Shown: positions 7,289 through 16,866, counted from the first letter of the stretch. The stretch: DNA of 64,000 bases from Xiamenia xianingshaonis (GCF_017945865.1 NZ_CP072829.1:682001-746000); one strand, 5' to 3'. Numbers and translations: made by a program. The notes: generated from the letters alone by a model not told the origin.

Positions 7289-9106
7289 TCAGCCTGCCTT
7301 TCGGCGGCTTTTCGCCAGCAGCATCTTGTCGGCTTCTTCAAACAACGCCTCGCCTCCGACGACCGTGAGCGGGCAGTCCTCGCCGCTTTCGCGCACGACC
7401 GTGACGGCCTGTGCGATGCTGTCCAGGTCGTCGGCGTCTTCGAACAGCACGCGGCACGACCGGCCGCGCAGGTAGGTGCCCAGCGCCAGCGCGTCGGACT
7501 CGTCGACGGCCGACAGCACCACGATCTCGCTGCCCGATCGGTCGATGCGCTGGTCGATCCAGTCGTTGATCAGGCGATTTGCGTGCGTCGGATTGTCGCC
7601 GCACAAGCGCTCGACCGCCAGGGAATTCGGCAGGGTCGCCAGCACGGCGTCGGGCAGGGAAATCTGCCCGCCCACGGCGAGCAGCGTGTCGAAGCGCCCC
7701 GATTCGAGCGCCTCGCGCAGGGCTTCGTCGATGACGCCGGAGTCGCGCAGGTAGAACAGCGCCGCGTCGCGCTCAAGCGTGCAGGGCAGAAGCGACAGGA
7801 TGTCGCCCGTGCAGCCGTCCCAGGTGAGCACGGCCGTCGTGCCTGACGATCCCAGCGTCCCCCAAGCGGCCAGCGCCACGTCGTGAGGGCTGTCGCCGTC
7901 GATGCGCTCGATGGCGGCGCCTTCGAAAAGCTTGTGCAGCTTCGCCTCCAGCGCCTCGCTCAAGTGGCGCCGCCCGCCGACAAGCACGATCTTTTTCACG
8001 GGCCGCTTGTCCAGCGCCCGCGCCACAATGTCGGGCACGCCGTTCTCCTTGACGAGCAGAAGCGGCGCGTCAAGGCGTTTCGCCACGTGGTTGCCGAGCA
8101 TGCACAGCGAGCTTTGCGACCCCGGCGCCAGCACGAGGGTGCCGGCAAACGCGCCAGGATCGGCGAAGCGCGACCGCTCGAACAGCTTCACGGCCGACCC
8201 GTAGCGGTCGTCTCCCGCAATGGCGTTCACGGCCTCGTCCACGTCTTCCACGTCGGGCAGCTGCATGACCGAATACACCAGCTCTTCGGCCTCGTTCGAT
8301 CCGGTGTGCCCGCCGAGCATGCGGTAGAGCGTGCAGACGGTCTCGGCGTCGCCGATGGCCCGCAGATGCCCCTTCTCGATCCAGACGACCTTGTTGCACA
8401 AACGCTCGACTTGTCCGGTCGAGTGCGACACGATGAGCACGGTGACCTGGTGGTCTTTGATGAGCGACTCGATCTTGCGCTCGCATTTCTGCTGGAACAT
8501 GAAGTCGCCCACGGCCAAGACCTCGTCGACGATGAGGATGTCGGGTACCACGACGGTGGCCACGGCGAACGCGACGCGCGCGATCATGCCCGACGAATAG
8601 TTCTTCATCGGCATGTCCAAGAACTGCTCGACCTCGGCGAACTCGACGATCTCGTCGAAGTGGGCGTCGATGTACTCTTTGCTGTAACCCAACAGTGCGC
8701 CGTTGAGGTAGATGTTTTCTCGCGCCGTCAGCTCAAGGTCGAAACCAGCACCAAGTTCGATAAGCGGAGCGATCGACCCGTTGATGACGCAGCGTCCCTC
8801 GGTCGGCTCCAGCACGCCGGCGATGATCTTCAGCAGCGTGGACTTCCCCGAGCCGTTCGTGCCCATGATGCCGTACACGTCTCCGCGCTTGATGTCGAAC
8901 GATATGCCGTCGAGGGCGCGGAATTCCTTGAAGCGCAGCTCGTGGCGGGCAATCGCGATGGCGTATTCTTTCAGCGAATTGAGCTGCTGGCTGGCCATGT
9001 TGAAGACCATGGACACGTCTTCGATGGCGACCATCGTCTCAAGCTGGGCGTCGGCCTCTTCGTCGAGCGTCGACAGCAAAAACGTGGTGTTGACAACTTC
9101 GGGCAT
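7289..9106 (-). CDS. Polysaccharide ABC exporter ATPase fused to cell-wall-binding-repeat-2-like domains
   Basis: A 605-residue protein. Residues about 25-265 are an ABC ATPase of the Wzt/TagH type: Walker A GTNGSGKST (82-90), a YSSGM signature (170-174), Walker B ILIVDEVLAVGD (190-201) and the switch His in IVSHS. From about residue 296 the rest resembles cell wall binding repeat 2 (PF04122): AGDDRYGSAVKL, then LVLAPG, DAPLLLVKE and KKIVLVGGRRHLSEA, repeated about 110 residues later with LLAVGGQISLPDAVL. CWB2 modules are normally found outside the cell. Wzt proteins often have C-terminal domains that read the polymer end, so these repeats may do that job here (inference). SD GGAAAGG precedes ATG 9106. 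It pairs with the permease gene just upstream. Confidence 0.88.
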   Translation of the reverse strand: MPEVVNTTFLLSTLDEEADAQLETMVAIEDVSMVFNMASQQLNSLKEYAIAIARHELRFKEFRALDGISFDIKRGDVYGIMGTNGSGKSTLLKIIAGVLEPTEGRCVINGSIAPLIELGAGFDLELTARENIYLNGALLGYSKEYIDAHFDEIVEFAEVEQFLDMPMKNYSSGMIARVAFAVATVVVPDILIVDEVLAVGDFMFQQKCERKIESLIKDHQVTVLIVSHSTGQVERLCNKVVWIEKGHLRAIGDAETVCTLYRMLGGHTGSNEAEELVYSVMQLPDVEDVDEAVNAIAGDDRYGSAVKLFERSRFADPGAFAGTLVLAPGSQSSLCMLGNHVAKRLDAPLLLVKENGVPDIVARALDKRPVKKIVLVGGRRHLSEALEAKLHKLFEGAAIERIDGDSPHDVALAAWGTLGSSGTTAVLTWDGCTGDILSLLPCTLERDAALFYLRDSGVIDEALREALESGRFDTLLAVGGQISLPDAVLATLPNSLAVERLCGDNPTHANRLINDWIDQRIDRSGSEIVVLSAVDESDALALGTYLRGRSCRVLFEDADDLDSIAQAVTVVRESGEDCPLTVVGGEALFEEADKMLLAKSRRKAG

Positions 9107-9142
9107 GGGTGCCTTTCCGGGGCGGGCAAAAGGATGCGGGCC

Positions 9143-9922
9143 CTATACGTACAGGATGAACTTCTTCTGGGTCTTGTGGAACACGAGCAGGCCGGCGCCG
9201 AGGGCGGCAAGCGCAAACCCCGCGCAGATGGCGTTTTCGGCAAGGCCAGGCGTCTGTCCCCACAGCACGATTTCGCGGAAGTAGGTCACATAATAATACA
9301 TGGGGTTCCACTGCATGATGGCCATCATCCAGTCCTGCAGGATGGACGTGGGGTAGAACAGCGGCGTGGCGTAGGTCCAGGCCGTCACGACGACGCTCCA
9401 CAGGTGGATGACGTCGCGGAAGAAGACCGCCGCAGCCGAAAGCAGAAGCCCGATGCCGAAGCTGAACGTGACCACATAGACGAGCAGCAGCGGCAAAAAC
9501 AGCACGTTTGCCGTGGGGACGATGCGGAAAAACAGCAGCACGGCGGCGACCGCAATGAGCGAGAACAGGAAGTTCACGAGCTGGAACAGCACTTTTTCCA
9601 GCGGGAAGAGAATCTTGTGGATGCGGATCTTTTTGATGAGCGGCGCCGAGTCGATGATGGAGTTCATGGCGGTGGTGGTGGAATCGGCCATGAGCGCGAA
9701 GATGGTGTTGCCCAAAATCAAATACACGGGGAAGTTCTCGATCTCGAAGCGGAACATGAAGCTGAACACGGCCGTGAGCACGGCCATCATGAGCAAGGGG
9801 TTCAGCACCGACCACAGAATTCCCAGGGCGCTGCGGCGGTACTTCAGCTTGAAGTCCTTCGATACCAGCATCGTGACAATGAACAGGTCTTTTTTCAGGC
9901 CTGTCGCCTCATAGTCCGCCAC
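9143..9922 (-). CDS. Polysaccharide ABC exporter permease (TagG/Wzm type)
   Basis: A 259-residue membrane protein with about six helices and the ABC-2 layout. The amphipathic start (KDFKLKYRRSALGILWSVLNPL) is typical of Wzm/TagG permeases. It would form the channel through which a lipid-linked polymer leaves the cytoplasm, driven by the ATPase encoded 36 bp downstream (7289-9106). It is the first gene of the minus-strand operon and divergent from the TagO-like gene at 10219. A second, unrelated permease of the same family is encoded at 12551. Confidence 0.88.
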   Translation of the reverse strand: MADYEATGLKKDLFIVTMLVSKDFKLKYRRSALGILWSVLNPLLMMAVLTAVFSFMFRFEIENFPVYLILGNTIFALMADSTTTAMNSIIDSAPLIKKIRIHKILFPLEKVLFQLVNFLFSLIAVAAVLLFFRIVPTANVLFLPLLLVYVVTFSFGIGLLLSAAAVFFRDVIHLWSVVVTAWTYATPLFYPTSILQDWMMAIMQWNPMYYYVTYFREIVLWGQTPGLAENAICAGFALAALGAGLLVFHKTQKKFILYV

Positions 9923-10218
9923 CGACTCCCTCGCTTTCTCCGCGCGCTTGCGCCAAATGCATCAATCCTACCGAAAAGGGCCGCCGACCGCCGCCATTCC
10001 ATAGAAAGGCCAGACGGGCGGCGGTTCGGCCGTCGTTTCGCCCGTTCAGCGGCGACGCGTTGAGGCCGGCCGCGCGGAGGCTCTCGTCCTGCCCGTTCTG
10101 CCGGCGCGGCGCGCTGTTTTGTTCCTTTCGGCGAAATGGGGGCGGGGCGTGCAACGCCGGTCTGCAGATTGCTATACTTAGCAGGTTGTAATGCAAACGA
10201 GAGGTGTGCGCGTCGCCC
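9923..10218. promoter_or_regulatory. Divergent intergenic region with a strong inverted repeat and a plus-strand -10 element
   Basis: It separates the two halves of the glycopolymer locus. ACCGCCGCC (9987-9995) pairs perfectly with GGCGGCGGT (10017-10025). A TATACT at 10173-10178 lies 41 bp before the TagO-like start; no good -35 is visible. No clear minus-strand promoter was found. Confidence 0.5.
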
Positions 10219-11343
10219 ATGGAATGGTACCAGCCTGTCATAGTGTTTTGCGTGGCGTTCGTCGTCACGTACTGCATGGTGCCGGTTTCCAAGCGCATCG
10301 CGAAGGCTCTCGGCGCCATCGACTACCCGGGCAACCGCCGCGTCAACCGCCAGCCCATTCCGCGCTGCGGCGGCATTGCGCTGTACGCCGGCATGGCGGC
10401 CGCCTGCTTCATGGTGCTGGTAGGCGTGCGCTGTTTGGGGTGGACGTTCGAAGACTATTACGTGCTGGAAGGGATCGACTATCCGCTGCTGTTCGTCGGG
10501 GTCACGTTCGTGTTCACTGTCGGGCTCGTGGACGACGTCACCCAGCTTTCGGCTTTGGTGAAGCTTGCCGGGCAGATCATGGGCGCGGTCATCATCGTGG
10601 CGGCGGGCGTGTCCATCGGCGGGGTGCGCAGCATCATCGAGGGCAACTATGTCGCGCTCGGGTGGGTCGACTGGCCGCTCACCGTCGCCTACCTGGTCGT
10701 GTTCATCAACATCACGAACCTCATCGACGGCCTTGACGGGCTGGCGGCAGGCCTTATCGCCATCGTGTCGACGGCCTTTCTGTATCTGGTGTGGGTGCGC
10801 GGCAGCTATCTGCTCATGTTCGCCTGCATCGCGCTCATCGCCTGCTGCCTGGCTTTTCTGCGCTTCAACTTCTTCCCGGCGTCCATCTTCATGGGCGATT
10901 CCGGATCGCACCTTTTAGGGCTGCTCGTCGGCATCGTGTCGGTGGTGGGCGTCGTGCGCACGCAGGGCTTCGTCGTCATGCTCGTGCCGCTCGTCATCGC
11001 CGGCGTGCCGGCCATCGACACGGTTTCGGCGTTCATTCGGCGCCTGCGCGGCCATCAAAGCCCTGGCCGTGCCGATATGGGGCATGTGCACCACCGGCTC
11101 ATGCGCGCCGGCCTCAGCCAAAAGCGCGCCGTTGCGGTGCTGTGGCTCAGCTCTGCGGCGCTTGCGTTCGTCGGCTGCATGATGGTCGGCCTGTCGGGCC
11201 CGACGCGCTGGAGCCTGTTCGGCGTTTTGGCCGTCGTCATCTTTTTCGTCATCTGGCGGTTCGGCCTGTTCCGCCCCGTTTTGAAGCACCACTACGACAA
11301 CCGCGACAAGCGCGGCCCGCGCCTGCCTCGCGACCAGCGCTAG
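10219..11343 (+). CDS. tagO: Undecaprenyl-phosphate sugar-1-phosphate transferase (TagO/WecA/MraY family)
   Basis: A 374-residue polytopic enzyme that starts surface-polymer synthesis by moving a sugar-1-phosphate from a UDP-sugar onto undecaprenyl phosphate. Family residues are present: DD at 105-106 (GLVDDVTQL), NLIDGLDG (167-174), GDSGSH (226-231) and HVHHR (289-293). ATG 10219 follows GAGAGGTG by about 12 nt; a GTG at 10204 in the same frame is the alternative. It is the first gene of the plus-strand half of the glycopolymer locus, 12 bp before the LCP gene. The sugar substrate cannot be told; GlcNAc-1-P is the usual one. Confidence 0.88.
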   Translation: MEWYQPVIVFCVAFVVTYCMVPVSKRIAKALGAIDYPGNRRVNRQPIPRCGGIALYAGMAAACFMVLVGVRCLGWTFEDYYVLEGIDYPLLFVGVTFVFTVGLVDDVTQLSALVKLAGQIMGAVIIVAAGVSIGGVRSIIEGNYVALGWVDWPLTVAYLVVFINITNLIDGLDGLAAGLIAIVSTAFLYLVWVRGSYLLMFACIALIACCLAFLRFNFFPASIFMGDSGSHLLGLLVGIVSVVGVVRTQGFVVMLVPLVIAGVPAIDTVSAFIRRLRGHQSPGRADMGHVHHRLMRAGLSQKRAVAVLWLSSAALAFVGCMMVGLSGPTRWSLFGVLAVVIFFVIWRFGLFRPVLKHHYDNRDKRGPRLPRDQR

Positions 11344-11355
11344 GAAGGGGGGACC

Positions 11356-12483
11356 GTGGCGAAGGCACGCCAGGGAAAACATGCGGCGACCGCCCCGTTG
11401 CAGGGAGCGGCCGAGAAATCCAAGGGGCGCACGGCGCTTGCCGTGCCCCAGGCGCCGGCGCCGAAGGGCCCCACGGCCGAGCAGCGCAAGACGTCGCGGC
11501 GCAAGGCCTTCATCGCCGTGCTGTGCATGGCGCTGTTCAGCTGCCTGTATCTGGGCGCTGGCTATGTCGTGGCGGCCACCTTTCCCGACCGGCAGATAGA
11601 CCAGCCGCAGGCGGCCGTCCCCTTCGACGTGGCCGAGTCGCAGACAGAACAGCTGACCGACCCGTTCTACGTGCTGCTCATCGGGTCCGACTCGCGCAAA
11701 GGAACGGCGTTGTACACCGGAAAGCCCACCGACGGGTCCCAGGTCGACCAGCGCTCCGACATCATGACGCTCATGCGCGTCGATCCGCAGACCTACCAGA
11801 TCACGCTCGTGACCATTCCGCGCGACACGCAGCTGGTCGGCTCGTCGGCAAAGATCAACGAGTCGCTGACCGGCAACGACCCGATGCAGGTGGTCGCGGC
11901 GGTCGAGCGTCTGTGCGGCGTCGAGGTCGACTACTACATGATGACGACGTTCGCCGGCTTTGAAGGGCTGGTGAACGCCTTGGGCGGCGTGGTGGTGGAC
12001 GTGCCGCTCACCATCACGGTGGCCGACCCGCTCACGGCGATGCCGGTGACCGTTGAGGAGGGGGACGACCAGCATCTCGACGGAGCGCAGGCGCTCGTGT
12101 TCGTGCGGGCGCGCAAGGAATACGTCGACTACCAAGACGTTTTCCGCCAGCAAAACGTGCGCACGCTGGAAGAGGCCATGATCGAGCAGGTGCTCGACGA
12201 AGACAGCGGCTCGGATCTGGCGGGCGCTTTCGACGACCTGCGAGAGTTCACCGAGACTAACATCGATCTGGAGGCCGCCGCACAGCTTGGATTCGACTTC
12301 ATGAAGCACCGCGACGAGATGGTCGTCTACTCGTGCAGCGGCCCGTACGACGGGGGCGAGAACGAGTTCGGCATGTGGGTCGTTCCCGAAGATCCGGAGA
12401 CGTGGGCGAAGCTCATGAGCGCCGTGGACGCCGGCGAAGACCCGTCCGGCATCGTGCCGCTGCCGGTTCTAGAAAAGCAATAG
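11356..12483 (+). CDS. LytR-CpsA-Psr (LCP) family glycopolymer ligase
   Basis: A 375-residue protein with a GTG start behind GGAAGGGGGG. A basic, cytoplasmic N-terminal 50 residues is followed by one membrane helix (51-73) and an outer LCP domain (about 100-300). The active-site pattern is present: FYVLLIGSDSRKG (D112, R114), QRSDIMTLM (D134) and TIPRDT (R156, D157), which bind the pyrophosphate of the lipid-linked polymer. LCP enzymes attach teichoic acids, arabinogalactan or capsule to peptidoglycan. Its place directly after the initiating transferase and before an exporter suggests it handles the polymer made by this locus. Confidence 0.9.
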   Translation: MAKARQGKHAATAPLQGAAEKSKGRTALAVPQAPAPKGPTAEQRKTSRRKAFIAVLCMALFSCLYLGAGYVVAATFPDRQIDQPQAAVPFDVAESQTEQLTDPFYVLLIGSDSRKGTALYTGKPTDGSQVDQRSDIMTLMRVDPQTYQITLVTIPRDTQLVGSSAKINESLTGNDPMQVVAAVERLCGVEVDYYMMTTFAGFEGLVNALGGVVVDVPLTITVADPLTAMPVTVEEGDDQHLDGAQALVFVRARKEYVDYQDVFRQQNVRTLEEAMIEQVLDEDSGSDLAGAFDDLREFTETNIDLEAAAQLGFDFMKHRDEMVVYSCSGPYDGGENEFGMWVVPEDPETWAKLMSAVDAGEDPSGIVPLPVLEKQ

Positions 12484-12550
12484 GAATGCAGCAGGACTCT
12501 TCGAGGTGTGTTACCATGAAGCACCTTGAAGAAAGAACGAATGGAGTTTC

Positions 12551-13363
12551 GTGCTGAACACCCTGGCCACCATATTCAAAGACAACTGGGAATGGCGCAA
12601 GCAGATCGGCCGTCTCGCCATGTTCGAGCTGGTGAAGAAGTCGAGGGGCGCCGTGCTCAGCTGGGCGTGGTTTTTCATCAAGCCTGCCATCTACATATTC
12701 TGCTTCTGGTTCGCGCTCGCCCTCGGCCTGCGCGTCGGCAGCCCCGACCCTTCCGGGCCGCCGTATCTGCTGTGGCTGTGCGCCGGCATCATCCCGTGGT
12801 TCTTCATGCAGGACATGCTCAACGCCGGTGTCGACGTCATGCACCGCTATCCCTACCTGGTCAACAAGATCAAGTTTCCCTTGAGCGGCATCTCGTCCAT
12901 CTTCACGCTGGCAACGATGATCGTGCAGCTCATGCTTATGGTCGCGCTGTTCGTCATCTACTTCGCCTGCGGCATGGGCTTCGACGTGTACCTTTTGCAG
13001 GTGCCTGTGCTGCTTGCGCTCATGTTCATGTTCTGGGACGCCGTGTCCATCCTCTGCTCTCAGCTCAGCGCCATCAGCAAGGACTTCGCGAATCTCATCC
13101 ACGCCATGGGCACGCCGTTTTTCTGGCTGTCCGGCGTGCTGTTTCCCGTGCAGGACATCGACGTCGGCTGGATCCAGACCATCCTCGACTTCAATCCCAT
13201 TACCTTTTTCGTGACGGCGTTTCGCAACGCGTTCTACGACAAGACGTGGTTTTGGGAAGACACGCCCATGTGCGTGGGATTCCTCGTTGCGTTCGCCGTG
13301 ACGGTCGTCGTGATGGCGATCATCTACCGCAAGTTCAACGAGGAGGTGGCCGATGTCCTCTAG
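12551..13363 (+). CDS. Second polysaccharide ABC exporter permease (Wzm/TagG type)
   Basis: A 270-residue ABC-2 permease with about six helices. GTG 12551 has GGAG upstream at short spacing; the protein begins MLNTLATIFKDNWEWRKQI, the amphipathic start usual for this family. The stop overlaps the start of the ATPase gene by 11 bp, so the two are translated together. It is only distantly like the permease at 9143-9922, so this locus encodes two different exporters. Confidence 0.86.
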   Translation: MLNTLATIFKDNWEWRKQIGRLAMFELVKKSRGAVLSWAWFFIKPAIYIFCFWFALALGLRVGSPDPSGPPYLLWLCAGIIPWFFMQDMLNAGVDVMHRYPYLVNKIKFPLSGISSIFTLATMIVQLMLMVALFVIYFACGMGFDVYLLQVPVLLALMFMFWDAVSILCSQLSAISKDFANLIHAMGTPFFWLSGVLFPVQDIDVGWIQTILDFNPITFFVTAFRNAFYDKTWFWEDTPMCVGFLVAFAVTVVVMAIIYRKFNEEVADVL

Positions 13364-14144
13364 CGAAGCGACTGCAGCGGAAGACAAGCGGCTGCGCAAG
13401 ACGAGCATCTCCGACGAGGTGGTCATCGAATTCGACGATGTCACGAAGACCTACAACCTGTACAAGAACGATCGCGGGCGCTTTCTCGGCATCTTCAACT
13501 ACAACCGCAAAGGGTCGTTCCTCGGCAGCGTGGACGCCTGCAAGAACCTGTCGTTTTCGGTCAAGAAGGGCGAGGCGGTGGCGTTTCTCGGCCGCAACGG
13601 CGCCGGCAAGTCCACCACGCTCAAAATGGTGACGGGCGTGGCGCATCCCACGAGCGGCACCGTGAAGGTCAAGGGGCGCGTCTCGGCGCTGCTCGAGCTT
13701 ACGGCCGGTTTCGACATGCAGCTGACCGGGCGCGAGAACATCGCCTTGCGCGGCCAGATCATGGGGCTGAAACGCGCGGAGATCAAAGAGCTTGAGCCGG
13801 GCATCATCGAATTCGCCGAGTTGGGGCTCTACATCGACCAGCCCATGCGCACCTATTCCAGCGGCATGAAGGCGCGGCTCGGCTTCGCTTTCGCGGTGGC
13901 CATCGAGCCGGAGATCCTCGTGGTCGACGAGGCGCTGTCAGTGGGCGACCGGGCCTTTCAGCGCAAGTGCATCGAGCGCATCCGGGAAATCATGATGGAC
14001 GAGACGGTCACGGTGCTGTTCGTCACGCACGCCTCGTCCACGGCTCAGGAGTTCTGCAGCCGCGGCATCGTGCTCGACCACGGACAGAAGGTCTTCGACG
14101 GCTCCATCAACGACGCCACCGACTACTACGAGAAGAACTACTAG
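13353..14144 (+). CDS. Second polysaccharide ABC exporter ATPase (Wzt/TagH type)
   Basis: A 263-residue ATPase: Walker A GRNGAGKST, a TYSSGMKARL signature, Walker B EILVVDEALSVGD and the switch His in FVTHAS. It has no C-terminal extension, unlike the exporter ATPase at 7289. SD GGAGG precedes ATG 13353 inside the end of the permease gene. It should energise export of a lipid-linked polymer through the permease encoded just before it. Confidence 0.9.
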   Translation: MSSSEATAAEDKRLRKTSISDEVVIEFDDVTKTYNLYKNDRGRFLGIFNYNRKGSFLGSVDACKNLSFSVKKGEAVAFLGRNGAGKSTTLKMVTGVAHPTSGTVKVKGRVSALLELTAGFDMQLTGRENIALRGQIMGLKRAEIKELEPGIIEFAELGLYIDQPMRTYSSGMKARLGFAFAVAIEPEILVVDEALSVGDRAFQRKCIERIREIMMDETVTVLFVTHASSTAQEFCSRGIVLDHGQKVFDGSINDATDYYEKNY

Positions 14145-14214
14145 GGGCGAAGGCATGGGTTTCACGCGTCCAGTCTGCCTGCTTTTCCCGTGCGCCGGGC
14201 TTTGGTGAGGCGCG

Positions 14215-15513
14215 ATGGACTCGGGCGAGGCGAAAGCGGCGCGGGAAGCGCGGGAAGCGCGTGGCGCGAACAGGGAAGAGGCGCCCCGGAGCGCGGCCGG
14301 CCCCGGTTCGGGCGGCGCGCGCGGCACGGGCGTTTCGCGGCCGAAGGCCGCCGCCGTGGCGTGTTTGCGCGGACTTCTGAACGCATGGTACCGGCTGTGC
14401 CGCGCGGTGCTTCCACGACGAAACCAGGTGCTTCTGCTCTCGCGTCAAAGCGACGAGCCTTCTTACGACTTCCAAGTGCTGGCCGGCCAGTTTCGCGCCC
14501 GGGGCTTTTCCGCGGTCGTCATGGCCAAGCGCCTCTCGCGCAAAAACGCGCCGGCCTACGGTTTGTTCGCCCTGCGGCAGACGGCGCGCCTTGCGCAGTC
14601 CCGCCTGTGCGTCATTGACGGCTATAACCCCGTCGTCAGCCTGCTTTCCCTCGACGTCGCGCCGGACGCGGGCCAGATCGACGCGCGGCGGGCGGATCCG
14701 GTCGTCATCCAGATCTGGCATGCGTTCGGGGCGTTCAAGGCGTTCGGCCGCCAATCGACGGACACGGCGGAAAACTGCAGCGGACAGACGGCGGATCTTT
14801 TGCGCATGCACAAAAACTACTCGTGGGCGGTCTGTTCGGGCGAGCGGTGCCGCGAGGCCTACGCGCAGGCGTTCGGCATGCCCGTCGAGCGCGTCGTTGC
14901 GAAGGAGCGCCCCTGGTGCTTCAAGCTCAAGCGCCTGGGGAAGGCCCGAAGAGCGAAGCCTTCGCGCGCAGGCGGGCCGCGGGGCATCCTGTTCGCGCCC
15001 ACGCTGCGGAAGAACCCGGATTCGCCGCGCCCTTTGAGCGAGCTGTACGAGGCGGGGGCGTGGAAGCGCCTCGAAGACGGCGGGGCGGCGACGGTCGTCT
15101 GGTCGTTCCATCCGCTGGAGCGCAAAGGCCGTGCCGGCGTATCCACGCTCGACGCGCTCATGACGAGCGACCTGCTCGTGACCGACTACTCGTCGGTCGT
15201 GTTCGAGGCCTGCCTTCTGGGCGTGCCGACGCTGTTCTACGTGCCCGACATCGACTGGTACCGCCGATCGCCCGGCCTCAACGCCGACCCGGCGATGCTG
15301 TGCCCGAACTTGTGCTTTACCGATGAAGCGGCGCTGCTCGAGGCATTGGAAGGGTTCGCGTCGGGGACGTGGGACTATCCTTGGGACGAATACCGACGGT
15401 TCGGAGCCAGCGCGTTCGACGAGGGCGACGCGCCAGACGACGCCCTTGCCGATTTCGCGGCAAGCCGTCTGGGCAGCGGCCGGACGATTGACGACGGGCC
15501 CTGCAAGGCATAG
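14215..15513 (+). CDS. CDP-glycerol glycerophosphotransferase-family protein (TagB/TagF-like)
   Basis: A 432-residue protein. The first 60 residues are a low-complexity, charged and Ala-rich leader. The rest matches the CDP-glycerol:poly(glycerophosphate) transferase family: QIWHAFGAFKAFG near residue 165 (catalytic His) and VTDYSSVVFEACLLGVPTLFYVPD near residue 320 (donor-binding segment). Such enzymes add glycerol- or ribitol-phosphate units to wall teichoic acids at the inner face of the membrane. ATG 14215 follows GGTGAGG. Together with LicD, TagO and LCP it points to a phosphate-containing, teichoic-acid-like polymer. The exact polyol cannot be told. Confidence 0.83.
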   Translation: MDSGEAKAAREAREARGANREEAPRSAAGPGSGGARGTGVSRPKAAAVACLRGLLNAWYRLCRAVLPRRNQVLLLSRQSDEPSYDFQVLAGQFRARGFSAVVMAKRLSRKNAPAYGLFALRQTARLAQSRLCVIDGYNPVVSLLSLDVAPDAGQIDARRADPVVIQIWHAFGAFKAFGRQSTDTAENCSGQTADLLRMHKNYSWAVCSGERCREAYAQAFGMPVERVVAKERPWCFKLKRLGKARRAKPSRAGGPRGILFAPTLRKNPDSPRPLSELYEAGAWKRLEDGGAATVVWSFHPLERKGRAGVSTLDALMTSDLLVTDYSSVVFEACLLGVPTLFYVPDIDWYRRSPGLNADPAMLCPNLCFTDEAALLEALEGFASGTWDYPWDEYRRFGASAFDEGDAPDDALADFAASRLGSGRTIDDGPCKA

Positions 15514-15564
15514 GTGCGGCGGCTTCTGGCGCAGAAGCCGTCGCGTGCAGTAGAAAGGAAGCAC

Positions 15565-16782
15565 ATGAAGATCGCAATCGCTGGAACCGGGTATGTGGGG
15601 CTGTCGCTCGCGGTGCTGCTGTCTCAACGCAACCCGGTCGTCGCCGTCGATGTCGTCCCGGAGAAAGTGGCGCTCATCAACGAGGGCAAAAGCCCCATCA
15701 AGGACCGGGAGATCGAAGCCTATCTGGCCGAAGCCGACCTCGACCTCGTGGCGACGGTCGACGGGCCGGCGGCCTATCGCGACGCCGATCTGGTGGTCAT
15801 CGCCACGCCGACCAACTACGATCCGCAGAAGAACTTCTTCGACACGAGCCACATCGAAGAGGTCGTCGATGCGGTGCTCGCCGTCAATCCCGATGCGGTC
15901 ATGGTCGTCAAGTCCACGGTGCCGGTCGGCTACACCAAGCGCATGACCGAGCTGTATCCGCAGGCGAAGTTCCTGTTCTCCCCTGAATTCTTGCGCGAAG
16001 GCAAGGCCTTGTACGACAATCTGCATCCCTCGCGCATCATTGTCGGCGTGCCGTCGGAATCGGCGCACGCGTCAGAGCTGAAGCAGGCCGCCGAAACGTT
16101 CGCGGGCCTTTTGCGGGCCGGCTCTCTCGAGCCGGACACGCCGGTGCTCATCGTGCGAGCCACCGAGGCCGAGGCGGTCAAGCTCTTCGCGAACACGTAC
16201 CTGGCGCTGCGCGTGGCCTATTTCAACGAGCTGGACACCTATGCCGAGATCCGTGGGCTCGACACGCGCCAGATCATCGAGGGCGTGTCGCTCGACCCGC
16301 GCATCGGCGGCCACTACAACAACCCCTCGTTCGGCTACGGCGGCTACTGTCTGCCGAAGGACTCCAAGCAGCTGCTCGCGAACTACGAGGACGTGCCCGA
16401 AACGCTCATCCAGGCCATCGTCGATTCGAACCGCACGCGCAAGGACTTCATCGCCGACCGCGTGCTCGAGCTGGCGGGCTATCGCGAAAGCGAGGCGTCG
16501 AAGATCACGGTGGGCGCTTACCGCCTGACCATGAAAAACGACTCCGACAACTTCCGCTCTTCGGCCATCCAGGGCGTCATGAAGCGCATCAAGGCCAAGG
16601 GCGTCCCGATGCTCGTCTTCGAGCCGACGCTTTTCGACGACGAGTTCTATGGCTCTGAGGTCGTGCGCGACTTCGCCGAGTTCTGCGACCGGTGCGACGT
16701 GATCATCGCCAACCGCATGACGCCCGAGCTTGAAGGGGTGAAGGAGAAGGTGTACACGCGCGACCTGTTCACGCGTGACTAG
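15565..16782 (+). CDS. ugd: UDP-glucose/UDP-sugar 6-dehydrogenase
   Basis: A 405-residue NAD-dependent enzyme that oxidises a UDP-hexose to a UDP-uronic acid. The N-terminal Rossmann fold has GTGYVG (7-12); the central motif FSPEFLREG binds substrate; the active-site Cys is C262 in [13 protein letters not shown] 15565 has GAAAGGAAG upstream. The overall type is the short one found in Gram-positive capsule clusters. It is the last gene of the plus-strand glycopolymer run and would supply a uronic-acid donor, so the polymer may contain an acidic sugar. Confidence 0.93.
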   Translation: MKIAIAGTGYVGLSLAVLLSQRNPVVAVDVVPEKVALINEGKSPIKDREIEAYLAEADLDLVATVDGPAAYRDADLVVIATPTNYDPQKNFFDTSHIEEVVDAVLAVNPDAVMVVKSTVPVGYTKRMTELYPQAKFLFSPEFLREGKALYDNLHPSRIIVGVPSESAHASELKQAAETFAGLLRAGSLEPDTPVLIVRATEAEAVKLFANTYLALRVAYFNELDTYAEIRGLDTRQIIEGVSLDPRIGGHYNNPSFGYGGYCLPKDSKQLLANYEDVPETLIQAIVDSNRTRKDFIADRVLELAGYRESEASKITVGAYRLTMKNDSDNFRSSAIQGVMKRIKAKGVPMLVFEPTLFDDEFYGSEVVRDFAEFCDRCDVIIANRMTPELEGVKEKVYTRDLFTRD

Positions 16783-16825
16783 GCTCTGCGCCCCTCAGGC
16801 AGCTTCGCGCAATCCGATGAAAAAG

Positions 16826-16866
16826 GGACAAACCTTTTAAGTATAGCAAAAGATTGTCCCATTTTC
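16826..16866 (+). terminator. Probable terminator after the UDP-sugar dehydrogenase gene
   Basis: GGGACA pairs with TGTCCC, and CTTTT with AAAAG inside it; ATTTTC follows. It lies about 45 bp after the stop and just before an AT-rich stretch. Confidence 0.55.
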
